This document shows positions 33,248 to 45,123 of a stretch of 64,000 bases of DNA, in pieces. Origin of the DNA: Nereocystis luetkeana (taxonomy: Eukaryota > Sar > Phaeophyceae > Laminariales > Laminariaceae); the NCBI GenBank assembly GCA_031213475.1, contig JARUPZ010000013.1, positions 4,196,739 to 4,260,738 on the forward strand. Direction: 5' to 3'. Each line of letters opens with the position of its first letter. Position 1 is the first letter of the stretch. The notes under the pieces are model-generated. The model ran no database searches and was not told the origin of the DNA. It saw nothing but the letters and a program-made list of their open reading frames with translations. A program made the position numbers and the translations under genes.

Positions 33248-33310
33248 AGGCATGCGCCGTATAGAGCGCCGAAGGCAACCCCCCCCCCCGGGACCGGGTA
33301 AGTTATACTT

Positions 33311-33396
33311 GGAAGGCATTTATGCCTTAAGTGCCTTATCTGCCTGAAGCGAAGGCCTTAAAAATGCCCTAGACGTGCCTTGCAGCCTTTCTTCGC
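33311..33396. repeat. AAGGCA/TGCCTT word cluster
   Basis: GGAAGGCATTTATGCCTTAA followed by GTGCCTTATCTGCC, GCGAAGGCCTTAAAAATGCC and ACGTGCCTTGCAGCC: seven or eight copies of TGCCTT/AAGGC in both orientations within 86 bp. Confidence 0.6.
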
Positions 33397-33777
33397 CCTA
33401 TAACGCGCGTTTGATACTTAGAGAAGTGGAAATATAGGTTAGAGGTACTACTACTGTATATGCATCACGTGTAACAAGAGTCGGGCACGATTGGACTGCT
33501 ATTATTGCAGCAGCACCAGTCAGTAGGGAAAATATGTGCTTGTCAGAGTCGCAGTAGTGAATTATTGGTAGCCTTGTACCAGGAACATCACACTCCAACG
33601 ACACAGCTTGCACTTTCATAGATAGATACCTCAGCACAGCTCTCAACATACATCACCCGCAGTGCGGATGCGTGCATGCATGCGTGCATACACCAGCGGA
33701 AAGAGATATATACAACAACAGCGCAGCAACAGTGGACTGTACGCGTTCAGCTTACCGTTGTTCTGTGGTCGAGGGTA

Positions 33778-34622
33778 AGGTTCATTCTTATCGGAGAGCG
33801 TTTTTTCCTAAATTTTCAAAGAAACAGGAAAATTAAAATAAATCTGGAAGATTGAAAAATTGCGCAAAAAAAAAATCGAAATTTTGGAAAAAAAAGTCGA
33901 AATTTTGGAAAAAAAAGCTCTCCGATAAAAGAATGACCCTAAGATATTCGTCGGTAGTAGTAGTGCATTCTTGGTATTATAAACCGTTCTCTCCACTCAA
34001 CTCAAGCAAAACCAAGTTCGTTCGTACTCTTATGCAGCTGCTGGGCCAGCTCAGCAGCCGTCTTGTTGTGTGGTACCGATTACTTCAGGTGGTGGCGGCG
34101 CCGCAGTAGCTGGGACATATCTTCTTGCGTAGACATGGTGCCGAGCGCGGAGCGGTATCGTGGTGTCCCCAACCGAGCTCAGTATCTATCTATCTACCTG
34201 CAGATGGCTGACCTGAAGCCTGGAGCTTCGAGCAGAGCGACTTATTATGTGCTATACGTGACCCCAAACCCCGTTTTTAGGGAGTTCGTATCTAACGGCG
34301 TTATTTTGGTGCACAAAACGTGCCTTATTGCCCCTTTTCGAGCGCAGGCACGTTGCCTCACGAGAGTAAAGCCTCGAAAGCCACGAAACAACAGCGTCTT
34401 TTTTCCAAATATTCGACATTTTTTTCGCGCAATTTTTCAATCTTCCATATTTTCCTGTTTTTTTTTTCCAAAAAAATATTGGAATGTTAACGAACTTGAT
34501 AATTTTGGTTCTGGAGAAATTCACGAACAGTGACAGAACGCCTCCGTATATTGATACATATCTCCAATTATTTCCAAACTTTGGAAATTATGGAAAAAAC
34601 GCTCTCCGATAAGAATGAACCT
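33778..34622. mobile_element. Foldback/MITE-like element with 31-bp perfect TIRs
   Basis: 33778-33808 (AGGTTCATTCTTATCGGAGA..) is the exact reverse complement of 34592-34622. A third copy of the inner end, GCTCTCCGATAAAAGAATGA, lies at about 33915-33934, so 33778-33942 is itself a 165-bp foldback unit. Both TIR-proximal zones carry AATTTTGGAAAAAAA tracts. No transposase frame between them. A duplicated or nested MITE is the simplest reading. Confidence 0.75.
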
Positions 34623-34785
34623 AAGGAAGGCCTCTGCTGAGAAAAGGCTCTAAGACATTCTTTAAGGCATGACTTATACTCGTTAAGGTCTAGTTCGTTC
34701 TGCTGTAGAAGACAACAATAATAGCAAAAGTACACAAAAACTATAATGTTGGGGTAACACGAGATAGATGGTGATGATAACACTT

Positions 34786-35385
34786 TGATCCGCATTATAA
34801 GCGATCAATTTTTATTTACAACATTTCTCCGGATTTCTGGATGTTTTTTTTGTAGTATTAGGCCACTTCTTATGCAGTCGGATTTGCAGTCAGTTGGAAA
34901 TTTATGGTGCTATCGGCACGTCCTTCGCACGAGAGCTTTTGCCCCAAAAATGTGCGAAACTGCTGTTTCTTGCCGCAGAATGACTTGGACGTTTCTCCAA
35001 GACTTATCTAGAGCTGGTTTCCTCTTCTCCAGGTAGGTGCCCAGTTGTTGCAGGAAATCGGATCGAAAAAAAACGTTTTTTTTTCCGATCCGATCCCTGA
35101 TCGTAATCGTATTTGACCCAGTTGGTTCGGAAAAGCACCGAAGGTGATTTCCTGCAACTGGGCGCATGGAGAAGCGGGAAACAGCTCTAGGTAGGTCTTG
35201 GAGAAAAGTCCAAGTCATTCTGAGGCGAGAAACAGCAGTTTCGCACATTTTCGGGGCGAAAGCTCGTGCGAACGTGCGGATAGCACCATTTTCCAACTGA
35301 CTGCAAATCCGATTGCATAGATAGTAAGAAGTGGCCTTAGGGCACAAAAAAAACATGTCTTACGTACCAATTGATCCGAATCCTT
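34786..35385. repeat. 600-bp imperfect palindrome (long hairpin)
   Basis: The left arm (about 34850-35066) and right arm (about 35138-35350) are reverse complements at roughly 85-90% by eye, with a loop of about 70 bp that itself contains CGGATCGGAAAA/TTTTTCCGATCC. Marker blocks are GATTTGCAGTCAGTTGGAAA, ATGTGCGAAACTGCTGTTTC and CAGAATGACTTGGAC. Because the arms mirror each other, both strands show the same short peptide by chance. A foldback transposon or a transcribed hairpin locus are the options. Confidence 0.7.
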
Positions 35386-35399
35386 GCGTGGGGTCGTGT

Positions 35400-36779
35400 T
35401 CAGCCCCCCCGGGGTGTGGTGCAGCAAGCTTTATGAACCGAAAACTTAAATGGCCTCGATAATTTTTCCATTTCAACCGCAAAAGTGGGCTGGTTTATCA
35501 GTTTCGGGCGGTTCAAACCCGACTGAAGAGTTACCCCATGGTTCGTAGGGGTTACACTCTTTGGCCCAAAGGTTTCTGACCAATTGATTGAGTCCCTTAG
35601 GCGAGGAACAATCAGTTAGGATGAAACGATTACTCGTATATTCGTTTAGGACTAGCCCATACAAGTAGTGCCGGTCGGGAGGCACGAACGAATTTCTTCC
35701 AAGTATTGTATCTCGGGTGAGATATTGAGCTCCCAATCAATGTATGTGAGGGATCCAGGAACTTCTGGTGCACCCCTACGGTGGGGTGGCTCTGAAAACG
35801 AAACTGGACCGAACATTTTTTTGTCGGTTCCTCAACCGATTTTTTCTCGGTGAAACCCGCCAAACGGTCAACATTTCGAAGGGTTTGGTGTGCAACTAAC
35901 ACTGTTGTTGGCATGCGATGACGAAATTAAATGAACGAATGGCGTAGAAGACATATAATCCTAATAAAACCGAACCATTTTTTTTTCGGTCGGTTTCTCG
36001 GTCGGTTTCTCGTCGAAACGAGTCAAATGGTCAACGTTTTGAAGGGCTGGCATGCATGTGTTGGCCTCTAATTATTTGACGACACGATCGAATGGTATCA
36101 AGCGCAGTCAAAATATAGTTTAGTATAACAATGTATCATAGATCATAGAGTGTGTACGAGGCAATGCAAATTTCCTTGGAAAACATCCATCTACATATAT
36201 ATATATATATACTAAAAGGGTGTGTCTTAAACCCCCCCAGAGAGCATTGATTGGAACAAACAGAATGGAATATTATTTGCGGCATAAATCGGTGTTGATT
36301 GCTTGTGAGAAACGAATATATTCAGTGCAGGCCAAGAAAAACAGTAGTATATCTATGCTATAGGAAGAGGAAGAATAGGTGTTGCACCGTTTTGCACCCC
36401 TTTTTCTCGTTTGGGAGGGAGGGACCGAACGGCCCGACCGAACGGGAACAAATAGCAGATTATTTGATGTAGTAGATGGGGAAACCACCGAAGATGGATG
36501 TGGACACCAATGTGCAAAATATACAGTTCGTGCCGATTTTGGCTGGCGAGGCCCGTGATTGCTTTTGCATGTTGACCTACACACGTTTTGTTGGAGAATG
36601 AATAGAAATAATGACTACGAACAGCCTCGTTCCGTTCCGCTCGTTCCCATGCTCTGGTGGTGGGTGTTAAACGCCCTAACTCCTGTATATCCCATGTACC
36701 TGGTAGAGAGGATTCGAGGCTACCAAGGTACATATATATAGCTATCTATACTGATTCCTAAAGAAAAAGTATTCCATAC

Positions 36780-36780
<1 letters not shown>
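35400..36780. other. Unassigned stretch with a tandem duplication
   Basis: No gene. 35806-35950 and 35965-36112 are diverged tandem copies (CCGAACATTTTTTTGTCGGTT versus CCGAACCATTTTTTTTTCGG; AAACGGTCAACATTTCGAAG versus AAATGGTCAACGTTTTGAAG). An (AT)n run lies at 36195-36211. Confidence 0.5.

Positions 36781-36782
<2 letters not shown>

Positions 36783-36816
<34 letters not shown>
36783..36816. repeat. (TA)n microsatellite
   Basis: About 16 TA units directly upstream of SINE-C copy 2. Confidence 0.9.
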
Positions 36817-36820
<4 letters not shown>

Positions 36821-36840
36821 AAGCAGGTACAAAGGGGGTC

Positions 36841-37213
36841 TGTGAATGTGTTACCGACTGAGCTATAGAGAGAGGTAAAATACCGAAGAGCCCAGAGCTC
36901 AGGGTAATCCTTATTATTAATAGTTACCCCCCTCGGAACGGCGGAACCTTTTGGGCGCCGGAAAACCGTATACTTACGTCTGAACGCTGACCTACCCGCT
37001 TCGTTTCATTACCCCCGGGGAACCACAGGTAGATGTGTTTTCGAGGCACGCGCAGGCGTTTTGATGAAAGAAACGTTCGAAGTGAGGTTCGAACTTATAT
37101 ACCTTTCGCCTGGACGAGACGCCAAATGTTAAGGGAGATTGTTACCCACTGAGCTCTGAGCAATAGAGGTAAAATACCGATCGATTGCCAAGCCCAGAGT
37201 ATTTCTTACAACA
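36841..37213 (-). mobile_element. SINE-C, copy 2
   Basis: Same layout as 24226-24582: GTTACCGACTGAGCTATAGAG, then GGTAATCCTTATT, GCTGACCTACCCGCTTCGTT, AAACGTTCGAAGTGAGGTTC, and a second A-box complement GTTACCCACTGAGCTCTGAG. The second A box is better kept here than in copy 1, which supports a genuine dimer. Confidence 0.7.
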
Positions 37214-37653
37214 TTTTGAAACTACAGTATCCCAGGTATAATACTAATCCCTACCTGGTTACCTAGTCCATAATAATAAAATAATATTTAATAATGACAG
37301 ATAATAATGATAATAAAATAATATTTAAGAATGACAGATAATAACAATAATAAAATAATATTATAAATAGTTCCACATACTAAATCCGATAGGGGTAAGG
37401 GATACAAGACCATACTTGCTCGTATATGCCCACAAAATTTACGTCTATTTTATCAAATCCTTCCTATGTATGTACGAGTACACTGCAGCTGTAAACGAGG
37501 TACCAGGTAGATAAGGAGTATGAGGCCATACGATTCCTGGAATATAACAAATAAATGTTGTTTGCTACCGTACTACTGACTGTAAGTAATCTTAATCTTC
37601 TATATACCATACCAGGTACATGGTACCTGGTATAAATAATAGATAGCTGGGGG
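37214..37653. other. AT-rich spacer with tandem repeats
   Basis: About 37270-37370 has two to three units of ATAATAATAAAATAATATTT.. with AATGACAGATAATA. TACCAGGTA/TACCTGGTA words occur at 37500, 37609 and 37619. No gene. Confidence 0.6.
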
Positions 37654-38552
37654 TAAGTGTGATAGAGTACCTTGGTTTATAGTACACCAGGTAGGGACCA
37701 ACCATCAGTACGTATATAGACCAATCATCCGTACGTATATAGACCAGCCGTCAGTAAATAAGATAGTTGTAATCGCAGAATGGATACGTACACCTAGCAT
37801 CGCAGTAGCCGAGGAGATAGAGATATACGTACGTACTATGTTCATACAGAACTCACGGGGTGTTGCGCTGCATAGTATCTTCATACAGGATACTATGTTC
37901 ATACAGAACTCACGGGGTGTTGCGCTGCATAGTATCTTCATACAGGACACTATGCCCACACGGATTTTCCGCGGTGTTACACTACATAGTATACGTAGTG
38001 CTCCCATACAGGATTCTCGGGGTGCAGCATTATATATTATCCTCATACTAGGTACAGGACTAAAGGCGAGGCCACATATATATATGCCAGATGCCCAAAC
38101 TAAAGGTTCCCTTCATTTGCGAACGCAATCGTGAAGTCGTTGAGCGTACCACGCACCTGTTGTGTCGTCCGTCTCCAAGCATCGGGTGATCCGCCTGATC
38201 GGAGAAGAACGGTTGTAGGAATTCTAGATTGCATGACTAATTAATGCTGGAAAACATGCTGTAGGCATGGTGTAACCGAGCAGGATACCTTCCTATTTGA
38301 CTCTCCAAGATTAGTGGCCCAGTGTTGGAGACACGAAGCGAAAGGGGGGATTAGGATGCCAATAGGCGGTAGGTAGTTTCCGTGCTGGGGGGGTGTTTGT
38401 CACCACCTTTCTACAACTACTTTCACGAAAACCGTTATACAAGGGGTACGATCTGAAAGTGGTGGTGGATGAATGACGTTTGAGGACTCATGAATAAGTT
38501 TTAGCAAGAAAGGGTCTCACCAGTGGACACTGTTCGGGCTGGGGAGGTGGCG

Positions 38553-38985
38553 TGAAGGTGGCGTGAACGTCAGTGCCTTGAAATGACTTACTTACTCGGA
38601 GTCATGTCAGTACCTTCAAACGTGGCGTGCAAGTCAGTACCTTCAAACGACTTACTTACTCGGAGTCACGTCAGTGCCTTCAAACGACTTACTTACTCGG
38701 AGTCACATCAGTACCTTCAAACGTGGCGTGAACGTCAGTGCCTTAAAACGACTTACTTACTCGGAGTCACATCAGTACCTTCAAACGTGGCGTGAATGTC
38801 AGGGCCTTCAAACGACTTGCTTACTCAGAGTCATGTCAGTACCTTCAAACGTGGCGTGAATATCAGGGCCTTCAAACGACTTGCTTACTCGGAGTCACGT
38901 CAGTACTTGAGGGGGTGGCGTGAACGTCTGAACCTTCAAACGACTTACTTACTTGGAGTCAAACGTCAGTATCTTCAAACGACCA
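38553..38985. repeat. 64-bp minisatellite, about 6-7 units
   Basis: The unit is built from two alternating modules, GTGGCGTGAACGTCAGTGCC and CAAACGACTTACTTACTCGG followed by AGTCACATCAGTACCTT. Units vary by point changes and by loss of a module. It stays open in one frame by virtue of unit length, not coding. Confidence 0.85.
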
Positions 38986-39039
38986 CAGTAGGGGTGCACC
39001 AAACGTTCCTGAGCGAAGTTTCACACAGAGCTTGCAAAG

Positions 39040-39414
39040 ATGAGTTTCGACGAAATCCTCGATTGCACAGCTGGTGTTGGGGTATTGGCAGCCAAACTCA
39101 AGATCTTCCATGAGCGGCCGGAGCACATGAGGCGTGAATTCAAGATCCATGAGTGGCCGAACCACATGAGGCGCGAATTCGTCCAATTTCGTGGCGGAGA
39201 GGCAGCAGGTGTTCTGGAGGCTGAGAGGATACTCAAGAGACAGCAGGGGGAAAAGAGCCCCAGAATAGCGCGGGACGACGCGGCAACTGAGAGGAGTTCC
39301 TCGGGTGAGCAGACGTTGGGGGGTAACAGGGTCTTGATCAAGGAGGCGGCCAGCAAACGCGGAAGGGAAGGCATCCACGCGAATCGGGCGCACGAGCATT
39401 GGACCGGGGGGTAG
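39040..39414 (+). CDS. Unrecognised frame in the LTR insert (MSFDEI start)
   Basis: 124 codons starting MSFDEILDCTAGVGVLAAKL and including an in-frame 14-residue duplication (EHMRREFKIHEWPNHMRREF). The opening MSFDEI.DLTAG resembles a short hypothetical peptide that I remember from many eukaryotic genomes and suspect comes from a mobile element; this is recollection, not a search. The following 39460-40110 region is low-complexity and open in several frames. Confidence 0.25.
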   Translation: MSFDEILDCTAGVGVLAAKLKIFHERPEHMRREFKIHEWPNHMRREFVQFRGGEAAGVLEAERILKRQQGEKSPRIARDDAATERSSSGEQTLGGNRVLIKEAASKRGREGIHANRAHEHWTGG

Positions 39415-41429
39415 CGAATCACTTCCGTCGAGCAGCCCGGTCTGAGCTATCAAGCGTCTATGAGAGGACGCCGGATCAGGGGTCGGGTAGGTTTTGTGTG
39501 CACCCCGTTACATGAGCGGCAAAGGATGCTAAAGCCTCGTACCATTTTCAAGTTAGATGCACGGAGCCGCAGTCGCAGTCGTGACCGCCGTAGCAGCCAC
39601 CACCGCCGTAGCAGGAGCGCCACGCAGGAGCTCAACCGTAGTAGCACCAACCGAGCACGGCAACGGGAACCCGCAGGACGGGGGGCCTATGAGGTCCACC
39701 GCCTCCGCCGCCGCGGAGGGAGCGCAAACAGCCGGCCCAGCAGGAGAAGAAGGAGGAAGAGGTGGAACAGCATCAGGCGCAGCAACTGGGTCATCATCAG
39801 CAGCAGCAGCAACAGCAACGGAAGCAACATCAGCAAATGCAGCCGTCGCAGAAGTCGAAACAGCAGCAGCGACCGTCAGAAGGAGAAGCGGAAGGCGTAG
39901 GAGCCGCATCACGAGCATCGGGGATGTCCGTACGTGGCCGAAGCTCGTTAATCGTCGAACGGACAAGGAAGGACGCGGCAGCCGGTTCGTCGGGGATATG
40001 GAGGAGGGGTTGCCCACGCTGTTACCGGATAGTGGCCAGAATACCCGCTGTGCACCGACGATAGTTATGCGTCGGGACGGGGGGGTGTTGCAGCGCTACG
40101 GGCTCTAGGAGTCGCCCAGGTGGGCGGCAGCGTATTCTGTGATGTACGTCGACTGACCTAACCAGTGACGCACGGAGGGTGCATCGTGTAAGGCAGCGAT
40201 AAAGCCGTAGGATGGCTCGCTGTCATATCGATGTAGGTATACAATGGAGTGCCCCCGGCGGGGGAGGCCATTGTCTGGGTCATGGAAACCGCATATCGGC
40301 TGTAATGGTCGATACGGGTGCTCTGTGGCCCTACCTGGGGTTAGTCGATCCCACCAAAGAACGAAAGAAAAAGTCAAATCATATCCTGTTCACACACCGT
40401 GCATGCGTATTGCCTATCACGTGCCTGTCTGTTAATCACACGTCGCAGTTGCTCAGCAATACCAACACTCAACTCTCGTGGCGTCTGGCCACCCCGTGGC
40501 CAGAGAGGATTCAGGAGCGAGGTACGGAGGAGATCCTCACAAGGACTCTCTCAACGAACGACAACAGCTGGCTATCGAGGTGAGACCGAGCCGATAGCGG
40601 CACACAAGAGGAGATCAGCCGTAACATTGTTGCGCTTCATAGTACCTTCTTACATGAGGTTTTACGGGATGTCACGCTTGAAGTTGCGGGTGGCGCGTGC
40701 CCCCAGTTGAGGGTGACGCGTGCCTCCCTGCCAGTAGATTATAGCCGGTTGAGCCTCCTTGCTAGTAGATTATAGCCGGTTGAAGACAGATCATACTTCT
40801 GTCTTCAAAACCAGCAGCTTACCACCCCCCCCTCTTAGCTCACTCGTCTCTTGCTGCCTTCGAGCAAGCCGCCCACTCATAATAGAAGAGAACATCTCAT
40901 GAACTGCGTCTGAGTTTGTCCAAGCACAGATACCTGTGTCACACTTCTTCTGTGGATCATCATCACTGGTACCCTTGCCTTCTCTTATCCTTCGAGGGCA
41001 TCACTAAGGTCGGCGAACACAACGCTCGCGTCCAACGCTGGCTGGAATTCCTCTCGGCTTACTGCTACACCCTGGAATACCGGAGAGGCTCAGCCAATGG
41101 TAACGCCGATTTTCTCTCTCGACTCCCACAACCAGCCACCGATCTCGACTGCACCGGACCCAACCGCCTCACCACTCCCGACACCGTCGGCATCTATCTT
41201 ATCCAAGCCCGTGGTTTCACTCCGGTGGACTCCTTCACCCCGGGCATCGGTTTGGGTGGGCTCGTCCCGCCCTCACCCGTACCCTGCGAAACCATCCCGC
41301 CACTCCCTTGCACCAACGATGACTTCGGCGATTTCCGCCGCCACGGACCACGTATGGACACCTCGGACTTAGTACATATCCCCTACTCTATTGTGGCTTC
41401 TGCGGCCGTAGTAGATACTCGCCCCTGGA

Positions 41430-41860
41430 GCGCCTCGCAGCCCTCCCGCCGGTCCCCGCTTTGCTCAAGAACCCGCCGCTGGACCGCCTCGCAGCCCTCC
41501 CGCCGGGCTCCGCCTTGCTCAAGAACCCGCCGCTGGACCCCCTCGCAGCCCTCCCGCATGCCACCGCTTTGCTCAAGAACTCGCCCCTGGAGCGCCTCGC
41601 AGCCCTCCCACCGGCCCCCGCTTTGCTCAAGAACCCGCCGCTGGAGCGCCTCGCAGCCCTCCCGCCGGGCCCCGCTTTGCTCAAGAACCCGCCGCTGGAC
41701 CGACTCGCAGCCCTCCCGCCTGCCTCCGCCTTACTCAAGAACACGCCGCTGGACCGCCTCGCAGCCTTCCCGCCGGCCCCCGCTTTGCTCAAGAACTCGT
41801 CGCTGGAGCACCTCGCAGCCCTCCCGCCGGCCACCGCTTTGCTCAAGACCTCACCGTCGA
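41430..41860 (+). repeat. 54-bp coding-like tandem repeat in the LTR element
   Basis: About eight units of 54 bp; one reading gives an 18-residue unit LDRLAALPPAPALLKNPP. It sits between the RNase H and integrase parts. Units differ mostly by point changes, so the array is probably younger than the element family. Confidence 0.75.
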
Positions 41861-44800
41861 CTCGCTCCGCGACGCCTTCGTCGGTCACCTCTCCGTCCTC
41901 GACCATATCGCCGAATCGCCTTCCGGCTCCAAGAAAGCCGCCGTGGCCGCTGGCGCTCCTGCTGGTGTGGCTTTCCGGCCATCCTTCGTCTCGCCATCAC
42001 CCATCTTGGGCGTCTCTCCTTCGGCCGCTCCTCGTCCCTCGTCGGGCCTAATTTCTTCTGGGACCCGTCCCCGTTCTGCCGCTGCCGCTGGGGACTCCCC
42101 TCACTCCGACGGACTACGGATTTGGCCGTCGAATGTCTACTATGGCTGTCTCATGACTGTCCCCACCTCACCGCCGTCCGCCCACCGTCGCGCCCAGACC
42201 ACTCCCTCGACAACCTGACGCAACTCGCTGCAGCGCCGCTCTAGACTCGCCTTCGCAAGCGACTCCAGCCAGCGCTACCTCACCAGTGTTCTACCACCGC
42301 CACGGTCCCCCACCCCAGGGCCCTCTCCCCCGCCCTCATTTACTCAACAGCCCCCGCTACCTGAACCCGTTGTCCAGCCTGCTGACGAGCCACACCTTAG
42401 TTCCTGCGTTGAGCGCTACACTTACACCGATTGGGCGCGCGAACAGCGCACCCAACCTCTTTGCTCCGCTACCATACCCTACCTTTCCTTGGGCTCACCT
42501 TCACCACCACCGAACGACCTCTTGGATTACATTCCCCCGACACGTCGCCCACTTCTCTCGGAGGTTCTCGCCCTCGCCGCGAAAGGTCGGCTGCATACAA
42601 CCGTCGACGACACAGTCCTTCTCGTTCACCGAACACGCACGGCCCCCCTAGGCCCAGCTCGCGCGATCACGCCGCAGCCCCTGACGTCGCCACCTCGCAT
42701 CTACGTTCCGATGTCGATGCTACCGGGGGTCCTACACACATGCCACTCCACCACCTCTTGCCGCCTGGGTCTTTCCCGCACATGAAGCATGCTTATGCGC
42801 TTCTACTGGTGGACCGGCATGGATATCTCCACCCGCTGGTGGCTCCGTCGCTGCCTCAAGTGCCAGGCGCGAAAGTCTTCGCGCCAAACAATTCGTTGGC
42901 CCACCCTTTCCCTGCCGCTACCAAAAGGCCCCGGTATTCTCGTCAGCGTCGACGAGTTCGGGCCCCTACCCATCCCGCCTCGGGGCAAAGCCTATATTCT
43001 ACTTTTCACCGACCGTTTCAGCCGCCGCGCCGACATGCACGCCACGACTGAGGCCGAGTTCACCGCATTCGGCACAGCCGATATCCTCGTCGACCGTTAC
43101 ATCCCTCTCTGGGGATGCCTCGTTACCCTTCTTTCCGACAACGGCCCACAATTCTGCGCCAAACTCTCCCGTGCTCTCTATGAGCGTCTCGGCATCAACA
43201 AAATCTCCACTAGCTCTTACCACCCCTGCACCAACCGCGAAGTCGAACGCGTTAACCGCACCATGGCCCTGATGCTCGCCATGGTGGGCAACGAACTACA
43301 AAACGGTTGGGGCCTGCATCTTCCTCACGTCGAAAGTGCCTAAAACAACTCCGTCATCGCCGCGACCGGGCTGGCCCCCAACGAAGTACACATTGGCCGG
43401 CTACCTCGCCTCCCCCTCATCGTGTTCGACTCTCCTAATATCGACGGACATCAAAGCCTCAACTGTGGCCAGCTCGCTTACATTGACCTCGCCACTGCTC
43501 GCCAGCAACGCGCCTACCGCGCCGTACGGGAACTCCACGCGGTGTACGTCCACAACCTCGACCGCCGCAACGCCCCCATCATGGACGCCCTCCGCCTTTC
43601 CCCCCCGTTCTCTGTCGGCGGATGGGCATGGATCTACAACACCGCAGCCACTATTCGCCAAGGCGCCAAGAAAGGCACCGACGCCACCGCTCTCAAGACC
43701 AAATTCTCCTTCAACTGGATTGGCCCGTTCAAGATTCTTGCCGTGGGCGCAGCACCAGCCTCTGCCGTTCCGGATAGACGGCTCCTTCACGATAAGCTCC
43801 CGTACTTCGGCCTTCCCTCGGACATGCTTGGGCGGGACTCCAAGCACTGCGTCTCCGTTCTCCCCTGCAAGCCCTGCCGGAACCCCGACGACATCGACTA
43901 TCTCCCCAAGTACCTACCGGCCGACCTCACTACGTGCGTGCTCATCTCCTTCTCCATTAAGTCCCCGCCCTTCCACGTCAGCTTCGACGACATCTTCCCA
44001 CCGCCCGAACGCCTCGAGGTCAATCAGATCTCGGGACACCAACTCGTTCGTGGTCGGGGAGGCATCCTCGCCGTAATGTACGAAGCACATTGGGCCGGAC
44101 TCCTTAGCCCTTCTTGGGAACATGAACGATACCTGCAGCTTCACCGACCCCACATGCTTTGCTATTGGTTGGGTACCCCTTCCCAGCATCACCAGACCAA
44201 CCGGCTCTACCGCCAGATGCGCATCGGGGCCGCTCACCGCGGACTATCGCGGCCCGGGGCGAAATCTTCCTCGCCCCCGGGTACAGCCTCGTACCGCGCA
44301 CTCTCTGGCTTCGCCGCTTCAGCTCTTCACCTCTACCCGCCGGGGCGCACCTCTGGTACAAGGCCCGCGATGGACTTTGGTGGTTGGGCAAAGTTGCCCC
44401 CCGCGCCTCGACCGACACCTCTTCCACTGCCTTCTACATCGTCCGCTTCCTAGACGACCCGGGACCGATCAAGATTACTCTACTTCCGTCCCTTTACACC
44501 ACTGCACGGAGCGCGCCCCACGGATCCCGGTGCCTGCAGCGTCATCAGGCCGGAGGACTGGCCCGCGGTGTACTGCGTGATGCCAATGTACCCCCCCCCC
44601 GACCACTCATCCGCCCGACCAGTTAACAGTAGCTGATGGTGGGGGGATGCGCTAGATTGTCGTATACTAGTTTCGGGACGGGATACTCTCTGCGTTCGCT
44701 GTCTGGGACACGCGTTCGCCTTGTGTGTTGACTCCATCTAGCACCTCACGTTTCGCTTGTTTCACTAGGGCACAACTCGCAACAAAAAGTGTTATTGTAC

Positions 44801-45123
44801 CTATCTGGCTGTTGCACCTCCTTTTTGCCTTTGCTTAAGGGTGGTCGTTTGGTAATTCGGTCCTTCGGTATTGCGATATTTCTTCTTGTCTCTAGTTTTC
44901 TTCTTCTCTTTCGTTTCCTATGTTTTCCTTCTCTAGCTCGACTGCTATCCCTACCAGAGGTATCTTAGCCTCATTGACGAGGTGTGGGTTGGTCTATGGT
45001 CTCATTTGGTTGTTGGTTTTGAGTAGCAGTATCTTCGACCCCTTCTTTCGATTTTCTGATGTCTAAGTAGCCATCTCTGTATCGTTGTGGGATCTGCATC
45101 CACGGCTATTCAGGGTGGGCTAA

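Larger units (their letters stand above)
38062..40626. mobile_element. 2.5-kb insert within the 5' LTR
   Basis: It interrupts the 5' LTR and so postdates it. It carries a 64-bp minisatellite (38553-38985), an open frame at 39040-39414, and an alanine/serine/glutamine-rich low-complexity zone (39550-39900) open in several frames. No terminal inverted repeats, LTRs or poly-A were seen at its ends, so its class is unknown. Confidence 0.5.
37658..40993 (+). repeat. 5' LTR, split by an insert
   Basis: Left part 37658-38061 matches 45124-45530; right part 40627-40993 matches 45541-45907. Between them lies a 2.5-kb insert (38062-40626) absent from the 3' LTR. Confidence 0.8.

Noticed and set aside
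38583-38985. CRISPR-like regular repeats
   Set aside because: Units are contiguous, variable and without unique spacers; this is a minisatellite in eukaryotic DNA.
39557-40108. Alanine/glycine-rich 183-codon frame in the LTR insert
   Set aside because: The stretch is open in several frames on both strands because of GCN/CAG repetition; no frame is preferred.
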